This document shows positions 15,906 to 25,576 of a DNA stretch of 64,000 nt, one piece after another. Every line of letters starts with the position of its first letter. The first letter of the stretch is position 1. Both the position numbers and the translations under genes were made by a program. The DNA is from Actinokineospora alba (lineage in GTDB: Bacteria > Actinomycetota > Actinomycetes > Mycobacteriales > Pseudonocardiaceae): the NCBI RefSeq assembly GCF_004362515.1, contig NZ_SNXU01000001.1, positions 1,550,001-1,614,000 of the forward strand, written 5' to 3'. Below the pieces are notes generated by a model. It was not told where the DNA came from, did no database searches, and saw only the letters and a program-made list of their open reading frames with translations.

Positions 15906-16673
15906 TCACTCGGCTATATCGAGGTGGGTCGGGTCGAGCACGCGCCGGAGGAACGTCTTCGTGCGCTCATGCTGCGGAGCGCCGATGACCTGCGAAGCGG
16001 GGCCCTGCTCGACGACGTAGCCGCCGTCCATGAACAGCACCTTGTCCGCGACCTCCTTGGCGAACTGCATCTCGTGGGTGACCACGAGCATCGTCATGCC
16101 CTCATCGGCGAGTTGCCGCATCACCGTGAGCACCTCGCCGACCAGTTCCGGGTCCAGCGCCGAGGTCGGCTCGTCGAAGAGCATCACCTGGGGGTCCATC
16201 GACAGCGCCCGGGCGATGGCGACGCGCTGCTGCTGGCCGCCGGAGAGCTGGGCCGGGAACGCCCTGGCCTTCTCGCCGACGCCGACCTTCTCCAGGTTGT
16301 CCCTGGCGATCTTCTCCGCCTCGGCCCGGCCGCGGCCGAGGACCTTGCGCTGCGAGATCGTCACGTTGTCGAGCACGGACAGGTGCGGGAACAGGTTGAA
16401 CGACTGGAACACCATCCCCAGCCTGCGCCGCGCCGCATCGATGTCGACGTCGCGGTGGGTCAGGTCGACGCCGTTGACGATCACCTGGCCCGCGTTGGGC
16501 TGCTCGAGCAGGTTCACGCAGCGCAGCAGGGTCGACTTGCCGGAACCGGAGGGGCCGATGATGCAGATGACCTCACCGGTCTTGACCGACGCGTTGATTC
16601 CTTTGAGGACTTGGAGTTCGCCGAACGACTTGTGCAGGTCGACGATCTCGACGGCGTTGCTCACCGGGGTCAC
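15906..16673 (-). CDS. Polar amino-acid ABC transporter ATP-binding protein
   Basis: A 255-residue ATPase from GTG 16673, overlapping the permease stop by GTGA. It has Walker A GPSGSGKST (40-48), Q-loop at VFQSFNLFPH, ABC signature LSGGQQQR (143-150), Walker B VMLFDEPT and the switch His in VVTHE. It is of the GlnQ/GluA type and powers uptake of a polar amino acid such as glutamate. It is the last gene of a three-gene operon read SBP, permease, ATPase. Confidence 0.96.
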   Translation of the reverse strand: MTPVSNAVEIVDLHKSFGELQVLKGINASVKTGEVICIIGPSGSGKSTLLRCVNLLEQPNAGQVIVNGVDLTHRDVDIDAARRRLGMVFQSFNLFPHLSVLDNVTISQRKVLGRGRAEAEKIARDNLEKVGVGEKARAFPAQLSGGQQQRVAIARALSMDPQVMLFDEPTSALDPELVGEVLTVMRQLADEGMTMLVVTHEMQFAKEVADKVLFMDGGYVVEQGPASQVIGAPQHERTKTFLRRVLDPTHLDIAE

Positions 16674-17512
16674 CTGCTCTTCCGCTGCTTGGCTTCCAAC
16701 CGGCGGACCAGGATCCCCAGCGGGATCGTGATCAGCAGGTAGGCGGCGCCCGCCAGCACGAACGGGGTGGAGTCGGCCGACTTGATGGCCTCGTCCGACC
16801 CGAGTTTGGTCAGTTCCCGTGCCGCCAGCGTGATCCCGAGCGCGGAGACCAGCGACGAGTCCTTGAACAGCACGATCAGCTCGTTGGTCAGCGGCGGGAT
16901 GACCAGCCGGACCGCCTGCGGCAGCACGATGGAGATCATCGCGCGGGTGTGGGACATGCCCAGCGACCGCGCCGCCTCCAACTGCCCGGGCGGCACCGCC
17001 TGCACACCGGCCCGGAAGGTCTCGGCCATGTACGCCGCGGCCACCAGGCCAAGGCCGAGCGCGACCTTGTCGTACGGGTCGAGCGGGTACTGCATGCCGT
17101 CGAACGCGATCGGCAGGCCGAAACCGATGATCATCAAGACCAGCAGCGCGGGCAGGCCGCGGAAGATCTCGATGTAGGCCAGCGAGATCCACCGGTACGG
17201 CGCGAACGACGACAGGCGCATGAGCGCGAGGATCAACCCGAGCACGAACCCGAGCACGTACGCCGAGACGGCGTAGATGATCGTGTTCTTCAGCGCCACG
17301 GTGAAGATCACCGGGAACATGTTCTTCGCGGCCTTGAAGTCGAAGAACGACTCCTGGATCCGCTGGCCGTCGACAGTGAGGATGAGGACCGCGACGACGC
17401 CCAGCAGCACCAGGGACTGGGCGCCAAGGCTTATCTGGCGGCGTTTGCGGGGAGACAACTTGCGGGCCCCGCCGGAGGCAGGGCCCGCAAGTGTGGTCGA
17501 AGGATCGGTCAT
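16670..17512 (-). CDS. Polar amino-acid ABC transporter permease
   Basis: A 280-residue inner-membrane permease of the HisM/GlnP family from ATG 17512. A cytoplasmic N-terminal ~30 residues precede several helices. The ATPase-coupling EAA motif is EAARSLGMSHTRAMISIVLPQAVRLVIPP. It starts 2 bases after the binding-protein stop and overlaps the ATPase gene by 4 bp. Only one permease is encoded, so it should act as a homodimer. Confidence 0.95.
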   Translation of the reverse strand: MTDPSTTLAGPASGGARKLSPRKRRQISLGAQSLVLLGVVAVLILTVDGQRIQESFFDFKAAKNMFPVIFTVALKNTIIYAVSAYVLGFVLGLILALMRLSSFAPYRWISLAYIEIFRGLPALLVLMIIGFGLPIAFDGMQYPLDPYDKVALGLGLVAAAYMAETFRAGVQAVPPGQLEAARSLGMSHTRAMISIVLPQAVRLVIPPLTNELIVLFKDSSLVSALGITLAARELTKLGSDEAIKSADSTPFVLAGAAYLLITIPLGILVRRLEAKQRKSR

Positions 17513-17514
17513 GA

Positions 17515-18360
17515 CTACTTGGTCTTGGGCGTGGACTTGGGCTCCGAGCCGATCCACTGCTTGTAGGTCTTGGCCCAGGTGCCGTCCTTGATCGCGGCGT
17601 CGAGCGACTCGTTGATGACCTTGAGCAGCTCGGCGTTGCCCTTCTTGACCGCGAAGCCGTACTGGTTGCCGCTCTCGATGCTCTCGCCGAGCTCGAACTT
17701 CTCGGTGACCTCGGGCTTCTTCAGCCAGTCGTTGACGACCGGCAGGTCCTGCAGGATCACGTCGATCTGACCCGACTGCAGCGCGAGGAGCTGCTTGCCC
17801 GCGTCGTCGTACTCGGTCGCCTCGATGCCCTTGGCCTTGGCCAGGTCGAGGCTCGTGGTGCCGGTCTGCACGCCGAGGCGCAGCTTCTGCGACTTGGCGT
17901 CGTCGAGGGTCTTCGCGCCGCCCTTCTTCGTCAGGATGGCGAGCACCTCGTCGAAGTACGGGTTGGAGAAGTCGAGGTTCGCCTTGCGCTCCTCGGTGAT
18001 GGTCATACCGGCGGCGGCGACGTCGCACTGGTTGGAGTTCAGGGCCGCGCCGCTCTTGATGACGTCGAACTTGACGTCCTGGAACTCCTGCTTGACGTTG
18101 AGCTTCTTCGCCGCGAGGTCGACGAGGTCGACGTCGAAGCCGACGATCTTGCCGCCTTCCTCGGTCTGGAACGGCGGGTAGGGCAGGCTCGTGCAGGTGT
18201 TCAGCTGACCGGTCTTGACCAGCTTCACGGCGGGCGCGCCGGGCGCCGCGCTGCCGGAACCGCCACCAGAGGTGTCGGACTTGGCACATGCGCCGACGGT
18301 GACCACGAGAGTCAACGCAGGCAGCAGCGCCAGCGCTGCAAGCTTGGAACGGTGCGCCAC
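17515..18360 (-). CDS. Amino-acid ABC transporter substrate-binding lipoprotein
   Basis: A 281-residue family 3 periplasmic-type binding protein. The signal peptide ends in the lipobox VGAC (Cys25), so it is anchored in the membrane outer leaflet. The binding fold shows TCTSLPYPPFQTEEGGKIVGFDVDLVDLAAKKL, then CDVAAAGMTITEERKANLDFSNPYF and LRLGVQTGTTSLD. These match glutamate/glutamine/polar amino-acid receptors (GluB-like). It is the first gene of the operon. Bases 18361-18531 upstream hold its promoter region. Confidence 0.95.
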   Translation of the reverse strand: MAHRSKLAALALLPALTLVVTVGACAKSDTSGGGSGSAAPGAPAVKLVKTGQLNTCTSLPYPPFQTEEGGKIVGFDVDLVDLAAKKLNVKQEFQDVKFDVIKSGAALNSNQCDVAAAGMTITEERKANLDFSNPYFDEVLAILTKKGGAKTLDDAKSQKLRLGVQTGTTSLDLAKAKGIEATEYDDAGKQLLALQSGQIDVILQDLPVVNDWLKKPEVTEKFELGESIESGNQYGFAVKKGNAELLKVINESLDAAIKDGTWAKTYKQWIGSEPKSTPKTK

Positions 18361-18531
18361 GGTGTCACTCCTCGTAACTTTGTTCAGATCAGTGCCCGCA
18401 TACTGCCACCGTCACAGCGTGATGTGCAGTACTAGTTTGTTTGTCACGTCACCGCAGCCAAGTTGTTGCGCGACGTTGACCCGGCACGCATCATTTGCGC
18501 CCTATGAAGGTCAAGACCGAAAGAAGTCCAC

Positions 18532-21192
18532 TCAGCCGGCAGCTTTCGGCCATCCCGCGATGAGGACGGCGACCAGTGCCGTCCACCCGGTCTGGTGCGA
18601 CGCACCCAGACCTTCGCCGGTGTCGCCGTCGAAATACTCACTGAACGTGATGTGCTCGGCCCACAGCGGTCCGCCGCTCGCCTCGATCCGCTTGCCGTCG
18701 GCGGGCCGGTGGCCGTCCGCACCAGGCAAGAAGAGAGCCGACAGCCGACGCGAGAGCTCGCGGGCGGCTTCACCCGCGGTGACCCTGTTCGCCGAACCGG
18801 TCGGCAGCTCGACGGTGATGCCGCCCCGGTGGAACTCGTCGAGCACGGTGAGCGCCTCGACCAGCAGGGCGTTGGTCGGGAACCAGACCGGGCCACGCCA
18901 GTTGGAGTTGCCGCCGAACATCGGGGTGCGGGACTCGCCGGGCTCGTAGTCGACGCGGTGGCCGTAGCCCGCGATGTCGACCTCGATGCCGCCGCGGTGG
19001 GCCGCGGAGAGCGACCTGATGCCGTGCGGGGAGAGGAACTCGCCCTCGTCGAACATCCGGGTCAGGACCCGGCGCAGCTTCGACTCGTCGAGCAGGGACA
19101 GCAGTGCGCTGCGCTTGCCGTCGTCCTCACGCCAGGTGAGGAACTGGCCGAACTCGGGCTGGCGGTGCAGCACGTAGTTGAGCCGGTCGGCGAACGCGGG
19201 CAGTTCGGTGAACACCCACGGCTCCAGCGACGCCGAGGCGAGCAGCGGGATCAGGCCGACCATCGACCGCACCCGCACCGGCCGGGACTCCCCGCCGCCG
19301 CGGGAGAGCAGGTCGTAGCAGAACCCGTCCTCCTCGTCCCAGATCGGCGTCCCGGCCGACCCGAAATGCGTCGACGCCTGGGCGATGGCCAGGAAGTGCT
19401 CGACGAACTTGGTCGCGACGTCCTCGTAGGCCTCGTCGTGGCGGGCGAGCTCCAACGCCATCTGCATGAGGTGCAGCGCGTAGGTGGCCATCCAGGAGGT
19501 GGCGTCGGACTGCTCGAACCGCCAGCCGTCGGGCAGCTGCTCGGAGCGGTTGACCGGGCCGATGTTGTCCATGCCGAGGAAGCCGCCCTCGAACAGGTTG
19601 TTGCCCTCCGGGTCCTTGCGGTTGACCCACCAGGAGAAGTTCAGCAGCAGCTTGTGGAACACGCGGGCCAGGAACAGCCGGTCACCGTGCCCGGTCGCGC
19701 GCTGCTCGGCCCGGTAGACCTGCAGCGTCGCCCAGGCGTGCACGGGCGGGTTGACGTCGCCGAACTCCCACTCGTAGGCGGGCAGCCTGCCGTCGGGGTG
19801 CATGAGCCACTCGCGGCACAGCAGGATCAGCTGGTCCTTGGCGAAAGCGGGGTCGACCTGGGCGAACGCCACCATGTGGAAGGCCAGGTCCCACGCGGCG
19901 AACCACGGGTACTCCCACTCGTCGGGCATCGAGACGATGTCGGCGACGTCCATCTGCGTCCAGTGCCGGTTGCGCGCCCACGGCCCCTTCCGCTCATCGG
20001 GCGCGGGTGGGTGGGCGGGGTCGCCTTCGAGCCACTCGCGGACCCGGAAGCGGTAGTGCTGCTTTGTCCACAGCAACCCGGCGTACGCGCGGCGGGCGAC
20101 CTTCTTCTCCTCCGGCGTGTCGCCGAGGGGGACGCGGTCGTAGAACTCGTCGGCCTCGGCCTGGCGCTCGTCGAGGGTCGCCTGGAAGTTGCGGCCGAAC
20201 GCGCGGCCGTGGCCGTCACCGGCAATGAGTCGCAGCCGGACGGTCACGGACTCACCGGGCGCGACCTCGTCGAACCGGTACCAGGCGGCGGCTTTGGTGC
20301 CGGGCTGGGAGGCGGCCTGGACGACCTGGCAGGAGTCGGGGTCGCCGTTGACGATGTGGTCGCCGATGCCGGACTTCGTGTACCGGCTCGGGTTGGCGGG
20401 GCGGCCGAAGAGGAGAGCCTCGTCGGTCTCGTTGTCGGTCACGAGCAGCTGCGGGTCGCCATCGAAATGCAGGGTGTACCGGCCCAGGCTGGAGTGCTCG
20501 GCCACCACCCGCGACCACCCGTCGACCGTCGAGGCGATCAGCGCGGGCCTGCGGGCGTCCCGCCCCCACGACCAGGTGTTGCGGAACCACACCTGCGGCA
20601 CCAGATGCAGCGGCGCGGGGTCGGGCCCGTGGTTCGTCGCCGTTATCTCTATGCACATATCGTCGGGCGCGGCCTTGGCGTAGGTCACCTCGACGTCGAA
20701 GAACCGGTTGCCGTCGAGGACACCGGTGTCGGCCAGCTCGGGCTCCCGCCCGTCGCGGCCCGCGGCCCGGGCCAGCTCACGCAGGCGCTCGTAGGGGTAG
20801 GCGGCCTGCGGGTAGCGGTAGACGGACTTCATCCAGGAGTGGGTGGGGGTGCCGTCGGTGATCCACCAGTACTCCTTGACGTCCTCACCGTGGTTGCCCT
20901 CTTCGTTGGTGAGGCCGAAGTAGCGCTCCTTGAGGATCTCGTCCTGGCCGTTCCACAGGGCCAAGCCAAGGTTGAGGAACCCGAACCGGTCACAGATCCC
21001 GGCGATCCCGTCCTCACCCCACCGGTAGGCGCGGGACCTGGCCTGCTCGAAGGGGAAATAACCCCAGGCGTCACCGTTGGCGGAATAGTCCTCACGGACC
21101 GTGCCCCACTGGCGACCCGCGAGGTAGGGGCCCCACTGCCGCCAGGGTGCGTCGGCGGTCGGGGACTGGGCCAACCTCTCGTGCTCACTCAT
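18532..21192 (-). CDS. GH63-like/MGH1-type glycoside hydrolase
   Basis: An 886-residue protein from ATG 21192 (the frame runs 26 codons further). It has an N-terminal beta-rich region and a C-terminal (alpha/alpha)6-barrel. Barrel motifs include EWEYPWFAAWDLAFH (catalytic Asp region), EWEFGDVNPPVHAW, NLFEGGFLGMDNIG and GNSNWRGPVWFPTN. These are the pattern of GH63/mannosyl-oligosaccharide-glucosidase-related bacterial enzymes acting on alpha-glucosides such as mannosylglycerate or glucosylglycerate. No signal peptide, so it is intracellular. The exact substrate is unknown. Confidence 0.85.
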   Translation of the reverse strand: MSEHERLAQSPTADAPWRQWGPYLAGRQWGTVREDYSANGDAWGYFPFEQARSRAYRWGEDGIAGICDRFGFLNLGLALWNGQDEILKERYFGLTNEEGNHGEDVKEYWWITDGTPTHSWMKSVYRYPQAAYPYERLRELARAAGRDGREPELADTGVLDGNRFFDVEVTYAKAAPDDMCIEITATNHGPDPAPLHLVPQVWFRNTWSWGRDARRPALIASTVDGWSRVVAEHSSLGRYTLHFDGDPQLLVTDNETDEALLFGRPANPSRYTKSGIGDHIVNGDPDSCQVVQAASQPGTKAAAWYRFDEVAPGESVTVRLRLIAGDGHGRAFGRNFQATLDERQAEADEFYDRVPLGDTPEEKKVARRAYAGLLWTKQHYRFRVREWLEGDPAHPPAPDERKGPWARNRHWTQMDVADIVSMPDEWEYPWFAAWDLAFHMVAFAQVDPAFAKDQLILLCREWLMHPDGRLPAYEWEFGDVNPPVHAWATLQVYRAEQRATGHGDRLFLARVFHKLLLNFSWWVNRKDPEGNNLFEGGFLGMDNIGPVNRSEQLPDGWRFEQSDATSWMATYALHLMQMALELARHDEAYEDVATKFVEHFLAIAQASTHFGSAGTPIWDEEDGFCYDLLSRGGGESRPVRVRSMVGLIPLLASASLEPWVFTELPAFADRLNYVLHRQPEFGQFLTWREDDGKRSALLSLLDESKLRRVLTRMFDEGEFLSPHGIRSLSAAHRGGIEVDIAGYGHRVDYEPGESRTPMFGGNSNWRGPVWFPTNALLVEALTVLDEFHRGGITVELPTGSANRVTAGEAARELSRRLSALFLPGADGHRPADGKRIEASGGPLWAEHITFSEYFDGDTGEGLGASHQTGWTALVAVLIAGWPKAAG

Positions 21193-21300
21193 CACTCCAC
21201 AGTGTGCGGCAGCCGGTGGAATGCGGTGAAACGCCCCCGTGACGTCGGCCGGGGCCGGTATGGTCGTCACGCAGCGGAGTGGGCGGGGGACTGAGACGGC

Positions 21301-21768
21301 ATGGACGCATTCGACAGCATCGCGGGTTCACTGGACCGCGCATCGGCACTGGGTGGGAGCGCGGGCGCAGGCTTGCGGGGGGTCATGCCTCCACCGCCGG
21401 GAAGCGGCGGGAAGTTCAAATTCGCCCCGGACGAGATCCGTGCCATCGTCAAGGCTTGGGAGGAACTCGCCGACGGGTACAGAGAGTCCATGCGTCTATC
21501 CGAACGAGCCACCGTTGTCTCCGGCCCAGGCCAGGAGTACGCGAGCGAGCGACACGCGATGACCGCAAGCGCCTCATTCAGCTCCTATTTCGACTCAGTC
21601 AGGCTGAAGCACGACTACTGCGTGGAGCAGGCTGTGAAATTCCAGCAAGCTCTCGATAGCTACCAGAAGACCGACGAGGCAGGCAAGATCAAATTGCGGC
21701 ATCGGGGAGACGAGATGCCACAAATCAATGATCAGCCCACCAGTCGCAGCACTACCGGAGGGATCTGA
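21301..21768 (+). CDS. ESX-associated WXG100-like helical protein
   Basis: A 155-residue protein starting MDAFDSIAGSL. It has a glycine/proline-rich N-terminus, then a long helix pair (FAPDEIRAIVKAWEELADGYRESMR ... SFSSYFDSVRLKHDYCVEQAVKFQQALDSYQK), as in small type VII secretion targets. There is no signal peptide. It begins a four-gene block with a DUF3558 lipoprotein, a PPE-like protein and EspG (gap of only 2 bases to the next gene). This context supports an ESX role; the residue evidence alone is modest. Confidence 0.7.
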   Translation: MDAFDSIAGSLDRASALGGSAGAGLRGVMPPPPGSGGKFKFAPDEIRAIVKAWEELADGYRESMRLSERATVVSGPGQEYASERHAMTASASFSSYFDSVRLKHDYCVEQAVKFQQALDSYQKTDEAGKIKLRHRGDEMPQINDQPTSRSTTGGI

Positions 21769-21770
21769 CG

Positions 21771-22406
21771 ATGAGGATGCGCATCGCGCTTGCGGTCGTG
21801 GCGGTCCTGATCGGAGTTTCGGCGTGCGAGAGCTCTCAGTCGGGGACACCCATCGCGTCTAAAGGATCAGGCGAAACATCGCCTTCCTCCGCGAAACCGA
21901 CGAAATCGAGCGAACCGACGTCGGATTTGCCTGCGTATGGGGCACCAAAGGTCTCCTCACCCTTGAAGACAGACAAGTTCGAGACAGACCCTTGCTCCGT
22001 GTTCACGCAGGAAAAGTTGCGCGAATACGGTGTCGGCCAAGGCGAAGTCAACACCGACGAGGGTGGCAAGGTCTGCACGTGGGAAACCGATGACGCGGGT
22101 GCCATCGATCTCGGGTGGGACACGCTGAAGCCACGCGGGATCACCCGCTTTTATCAGGGGAACAAGAATAAGGATTACGCGTTCTTCGACGTCTTGCCTG
22201 ACATTGAAGGATTTCCCGCAGTGTCTTACTCCACCAAGGATTACCGGAGAGATGGTATCTGCACTGTCGCCGTCGGTGTCGCCGATAACAGGATGTTTAT
22301 GGTGTCACTCGCTCTGTCTAAGTCGAAGCGCCAGACTCACGACCCCTGTGGGGTGGCTGCCACGGTCGCGACTGACGCTGCGACGAGCATGAAGGCGGGG
22401 GCCTGA
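21771..22406 (+). CDS. DUF3558 lipoprotein
   Basis: A 211-residue lipoprotein with a short signal peptide and lipobox SACE (Cys19). A Ser/Thr/Pro-rich spacer is followed by the DUF3558 domain with its paired cysteines (DPCSVFTQEKLREYG ... KVCTWE ... DGICTVAVG ... DPCGVAATVATDAA). DUF3558 proteins are common in Pseudonocardiaceae beside ESX substrates; their job is unknown. It overlaps no gene and sits 1 base before the PPE-like gene. Confidence 0.85.
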   Translation: MRMRIALAVVAVLIGVSACESSQSGTPIASKGSGETSPSSAKPTKSSEPTSDLPAYGAPKVSSPLKTDKFETDPCSVFTQEKLREYGVGQGEVNTDEGGKVCTWETDDAGAIDLGWDTLKPRGITRFYQGNKNKDYAFFDVLPDIEGFPAVSYSTKDYRRDGICTVAVGVADNRMFMVSLALSKSKRQTHDPCGVAATVATDAATSMKAGA

Positions 22407-22407
22407 C

Positions 22408-23652
22408 ATGACGGATCCGCACCTCGGCGTTGACGGACTTTCTGCCTACGAGATCTATCAAGCCTTGAAAGTCCATGCTCAGGGAACCGAAAGCCTTCAA
22501 CAGACGTCGTCAGCTGCTCATAGCGAGTCCGTCCTCGAAGCGGCGAGGGCGAACCGAGTTCTTGAGCTGTCAGTCAAGATCGCTTCGGGCTGGGAGGGTG
22601 CGGCGGGAGATGCCGCGCTTGGTTCGGCGAAGCCGCTGATCGACGTGTCCAAGATCGGTGCGGAGAACCTCCAGAAGACCACCAAGATCCTCGAATCACA
22701 GTCGGACGGATTCCACGCCGCCTCTTCGGCGGTGCGGCCAGTCGCTGAGAATCCGCCGGAGACGGGGTTCTTCGACGACATCAAGCCGTGGGCCACGGAT
22801 ACCCCGAGCGAGTCGGAACAATACGAAGCCGACTCGCTCAACAACATCCGGGTGTACGAGGCGTACGACCATCAGTCGATGGCGCATGATGAGGCGCTGC
22901 CGATGGACTACTCGTACATCCAGGACCCCGGTGGCTCGATCGCCATCGAGCCACCCGGGAAGACGCCGCCGGTCGAACCCGGTGGTGGCGGTGACAAGGA
23001 TCCGTACACGCCGCCGGGGCGCATCGATGAAGGCCGTGACGAGTGGACGCCGCCGCCGGTCAAGCCGATCGAGCCGGTGGATCCCAGGCCCATCGAGCCG
23101 GTCGACCCGACCAAGCCGCAGACGGACGAGACCAGGCCCAACCAGCACATCCAGACCAAGCCCGACCCGGTTCAGGTGCGCCCCCTGCCCACCGATCACC
23201 CCGGGCCGTCGAACCAGAACAACAACAACAACAACAACATCTACGGTCCCGGCGGCACCGGGACCGGCCGCGGTGCCGACGGCACCGGGCGTGGAAGCGG
23301 CGGGCCGGGCGGTCTCCGCGGCGGCGGTGGCGGCGGCGGTGGCGGTGCGGGTGGTGCCGGTGGTTCGGGCATGCGCGGCGGCGGTCTCGGCAGCGGTGCC
23401 GGTGAGCACGGCGCGGGTGGCCGCTCGGGTGCGCTCGGCGCCGGTGGCGACCACGGGCCGGGTGGTCGCGGTGGCGCGGGCGCGGGCGGTCGTGGCGGCG
23501 GCGCGGGCATGGGTGGCGGTATGGGCGGCGGCGGCAAGGGTCAGGGTGGCGAGGACGAAGAGCACACCCGCGCGTCCTTCCTGCAGGAAGACGACCCCGA
23601 AGCGATCTTCGGCACCGACCAGATCACCGCACCCCCGGTCATCGGGGGCTAG
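22408..23652 (+). CDS. PPE-like ESX substrate with proline- and glycine-rich tail
   Basis: 414 residues. Residues ~1-120 are a helical hairpin of WXG100/PPE type (LSAYEIYQALKVHAQGTESLQQT ... IASGWEGAAGDAALGSAKPLI, with a W-E-G turn). Residues ~170-260 are Pro-rich. Residues ~270-375 are extremely Gly-rich with an Asn run. The last ~35 residues end EEHTRASFLQEDDPEAIFG followed by APPVIGG, a tail I recall from related actinobacterial PPE proteins. It is exported by an ESX system and is presumably guided by the EspG encoded 2 bases downstream. Confidence 0.82.
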   Translation: MTDPHLGVDGLSAYEIYQALKVHAQGTESLQQTSSAAHSESVLEAARANRVLELSVKIASGWEGAAGDAALGSAKPLIDVSKIGAENLQKTTKILESQSDGFHAASSAVRPVAENPPETGFFDDIKPWATDTPSESEQYEADSLNNIRVYEAYDHQSMAHDEALPMDYSYIQDPGGSIAIEPPGKTPPVEPGGGGDKDPYTPPGRIDEGRDEWTPPPVKPIEPVDPRPIEPVDPTKPQTDETRPNQHIQTKPDPVQVRPLPTDHPGPSNQNNNNNNNIYGPGGTGTGRGADGTGRGSGGPGGLRGGGGGGGGGAGGAGGSGMRGGGLGSGAGEHGAGGRSGALGAGGDHGPGGRGGAGAGGRGGGAGMGGGMGGGGKGQGGEDEEHTRASFLQEDDPEAIFGTDQITAPPVIGG

Positions 23653-23654
23653 CG

Positions 23655-24383
23655 ATGAAGGTCGAGCTTTCGGTCACCACCCTGTTCCGGCTGCTGGAGA
23701 AGGCGAACCTCGGCGAGCCGCACGTGATCTTCGCGGGCGGTGCGCGGTACTACTCGCCGCGGTTTCAGCAGGAGACCGACGCGCGGTTGCGGCGGGAGCT
23801 TGACGCGGCCGGGATCAATGGGCCGCGTGGGGTGGACCCGGACTTCCTGGACTTGCTCTCGGTGATCCAGCGCGCGGGTGTGGAGTACTTCGGCTGGTTC
23901 CACGACGCCGAGGGGCCCTATTCGGTGCTTACTGCCGCGCTCGGCAAGCAGGCCGTTCTGGCCGAGCGGGTCGAGAACACCATCACCTTCGAGCGGGTGG
24001 AGCCCACCAGGCTGCTCGACGCGTTCCTGTTCCGGCTGCCGAACGTGCCCGCCGCGCGCGGGGAGTCGATCTCGGTGCGCCTGTCGGACCTCGACGCCCC
24101 CAAGTCCGATGGGTTCTCCCGGCCCTCGGCACCGCCGCAGGCGCGGAGGCTGCAGGAGCTGATGAAGCAGCCCCGGCTCAGTGGCGGGAAGCTCTACACC
24201 GCCAAACGTGACCAGCGCGGAAAGCGTTTGCGGGCCGCGGACTGGATCACCGCGATCGATGTGCAGCAGGGCCGGTGGGCGGTCTACAAGACCAGCCGCG
24301 GCGAAAGCTCGGTCACCGCGGTCCCCGGCACGCCGCAGCTGATCGCCACGCGGATGCGCGAACTGCAGGAATCGATCCGTTGA
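23655..24383 (+). CDS. EspG-family ESX chaperone
   Basis: A 242-residue cytoplasmic chaperone of the EspG family, which binds the tip of PE/PPE substrates and keeps them soluble before secretion. It shows the family pattern of an N-terminal beta-rich part (VELSVTTLFRLLEKANLGEPHVIF), a central hydrophobic strand (EYFGWFHDAEGPYSVLTAALG) and the C-terminal AADWITAIDVQQGRWAVYKTSRG strand. It is last in the 21301-24383 block, so its partner is probably the PPE-like protein just upstream. Confidence 0.85.
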   Translation: MKVELSVTTLFRLLEKANLGEPHVIFAGGARYYSPRFQQETDARLRRELDAAGINGPRGVDPDFLDLLSVIQRAGVEYFGWFHDAEGPYSVLTAALGKQAVLAERVENTITFERVEPTRLLDAFLFRLPNVPAARGESISVRLSDLDAPKSDGFSRPSAPPQARRLQELMKQPRLSGGKLYTAKRDQRGKRLRAADWITAIDVQQGRWAVYKTSRGESSVTAVPGTPQLIATRMRELQESIR

Positions 24384-24426
24384 CCATGCGTTCTCGAAAC
24401 GAGCCCCTCAACTAACCTCTGAGGCC

Positions 24427-25542
24427 GTGGACGGTGATTTCCCCTACGACCGGGTGATTCCGGTCGATCAGTGGCTCGGCTGCCTGCTCGCGGGCGCGGT
24501 GGGCGACGCGCTCGGTGGGCCGGTCGAGTTCCTTTCGATCGCCGACATCCGGGCGCGGTTCGGGCCGGACGGGACGACCGGGTACGCCGACGCGTACGGC
24601 GGGCGGGGGAAGATCACCGACGACACTCAGCTGACGCTGTTCACCCTGGAAGCGATGATCCGCGGCCACATCGCCAAGCGGCTGCTGTACTTCGAGCAGC
24701 ACCCGTCGTCGGTGTTGCAGCACGCCTACCAGCGGTGGCTGCACACCCAGGGCGTGCCGTGGCACAAGGCGGCCGGGTCGTACGCGATGCAGGCCGAGCC
24801 GGACGGCTGGCTCATCGGCGAGCGCGACCTCTTCCACCGCCGCGCCCCCGGCTCCACGGTGTTGCACGCCCTGGAGGGCTACGCCGCGGGCGCGGAGCGC
24901 GGGACGCTGTCGCACCGGCTCAACGACTCCAAGGGCTGCGGCGCGGTGATGCGCGCGGCGCCCTGCGCGCTGTGGTCGGAGGACCCGCTGGACGGGTTCG
25001 TGATCGCCGCGCAGGCGGGCGCGCTCACCCACGGCCACCCCAGCGGCTACCTGGCCGCGGGCGCGCTCGCGTTCCTGGTCCACCGCCTGCTCGACGACGC
25101 CGACCTGCCCGACGCGATCGCCGACGTCCGCGCGGAGCTGGTCACCTGGGAGGACTCCGCCGAGACGGTGGCGGCGCTCGACGGCGCGGTCGCGCTGGCC
25201 GAGCGCGGCAGGCCCTCGCCGGAGGCGCTCGCGGGCCTCGGCGGCGGCTGGGTCGGCGAGGAGGCCCTGGCGATCGGCGTGTGCGCCGCGCTGGCCGCCG
25301 ACGACTTGGCCGACGGGCTGCTGCTGGCGGTCAACCACTCCGGCGACAGCGACTCGACCGGGTCCATCTGCGGCAACCTGCTGGGCGCGGCGCACGGCGT
25401 GGCCGCGATTCCGGCGGACTGGTTGGCGGAATTGGAACTTCGGGACGTCATCGAGCGTCTGGGTAGGGACGCGCTGATCGAGTTCAGCAGGCACAACTCG
25501 CTCGAGGACCCCGAGTGGCAGGTGCGGTATCCGGCCTGGTGA
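24427..25542 (+). CDS. ADP-ribosylglycohydrolase
   Basis: A 371-residue DraG-type enzyme from GTG 24427. Metal and ADP-ribose binding motifs are visible: GCLLAGAVGDALGGPVEF, ITDDTQLTLFTLEAM and the C-terminal NHSGDSDSTGSICGNLLGA. It removes ADP-ribose from proteins or releases it from related adducts. Its position between the EspG block and the YbaB/ESX toxin block is notable. It may be unrelated to those genes or may counter an ADP-ribosylating effector; this is inference. Confidence 0.92.
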   Translation: MDGDFPYDRVIPVDQWLGCLLAGAVGDALGGPVEFLSIADIRARFGPDGTTGYADAYGGRGKITDDTQLTLFTLEAMIRGHIAKRLLYFEQHPSSVLQHAYQRWLHTQGVPWHKAAGSYAMQAEPDGWLIGERDLFHRRAPGSTVLHALEGYAAGAERGTLSHRLNDSKGCGAVMRAAPCALWSEDPLDGFVIAAQAGALTHGHPSGYLAAGALAFLVHRLLDDADLPDAIADVRAELVTWEDSAETVAALDGAVALAERGRPSPEALAGLGGGWVGEEALAIGVCAALAADDLADGLLLAVNHSGDSDSTGSICGNLLGAAHGVAAIPADWLAELELRDVIERLGRDALIEFSRHNSLEDPEWQVRYPAW

Positions 25543-25576
25543 CGGTAGGTTCCCGGCAGTCCGAGAGGGGAAACGG

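Noticed and set aside
23220..23560. Very GC-rich, repetitive DNA that looked like a possible tandem array
   Set aside because: It encodes the Asn/Gly-rich tail of the PPE-like protein; the repetition is explained by codon use.
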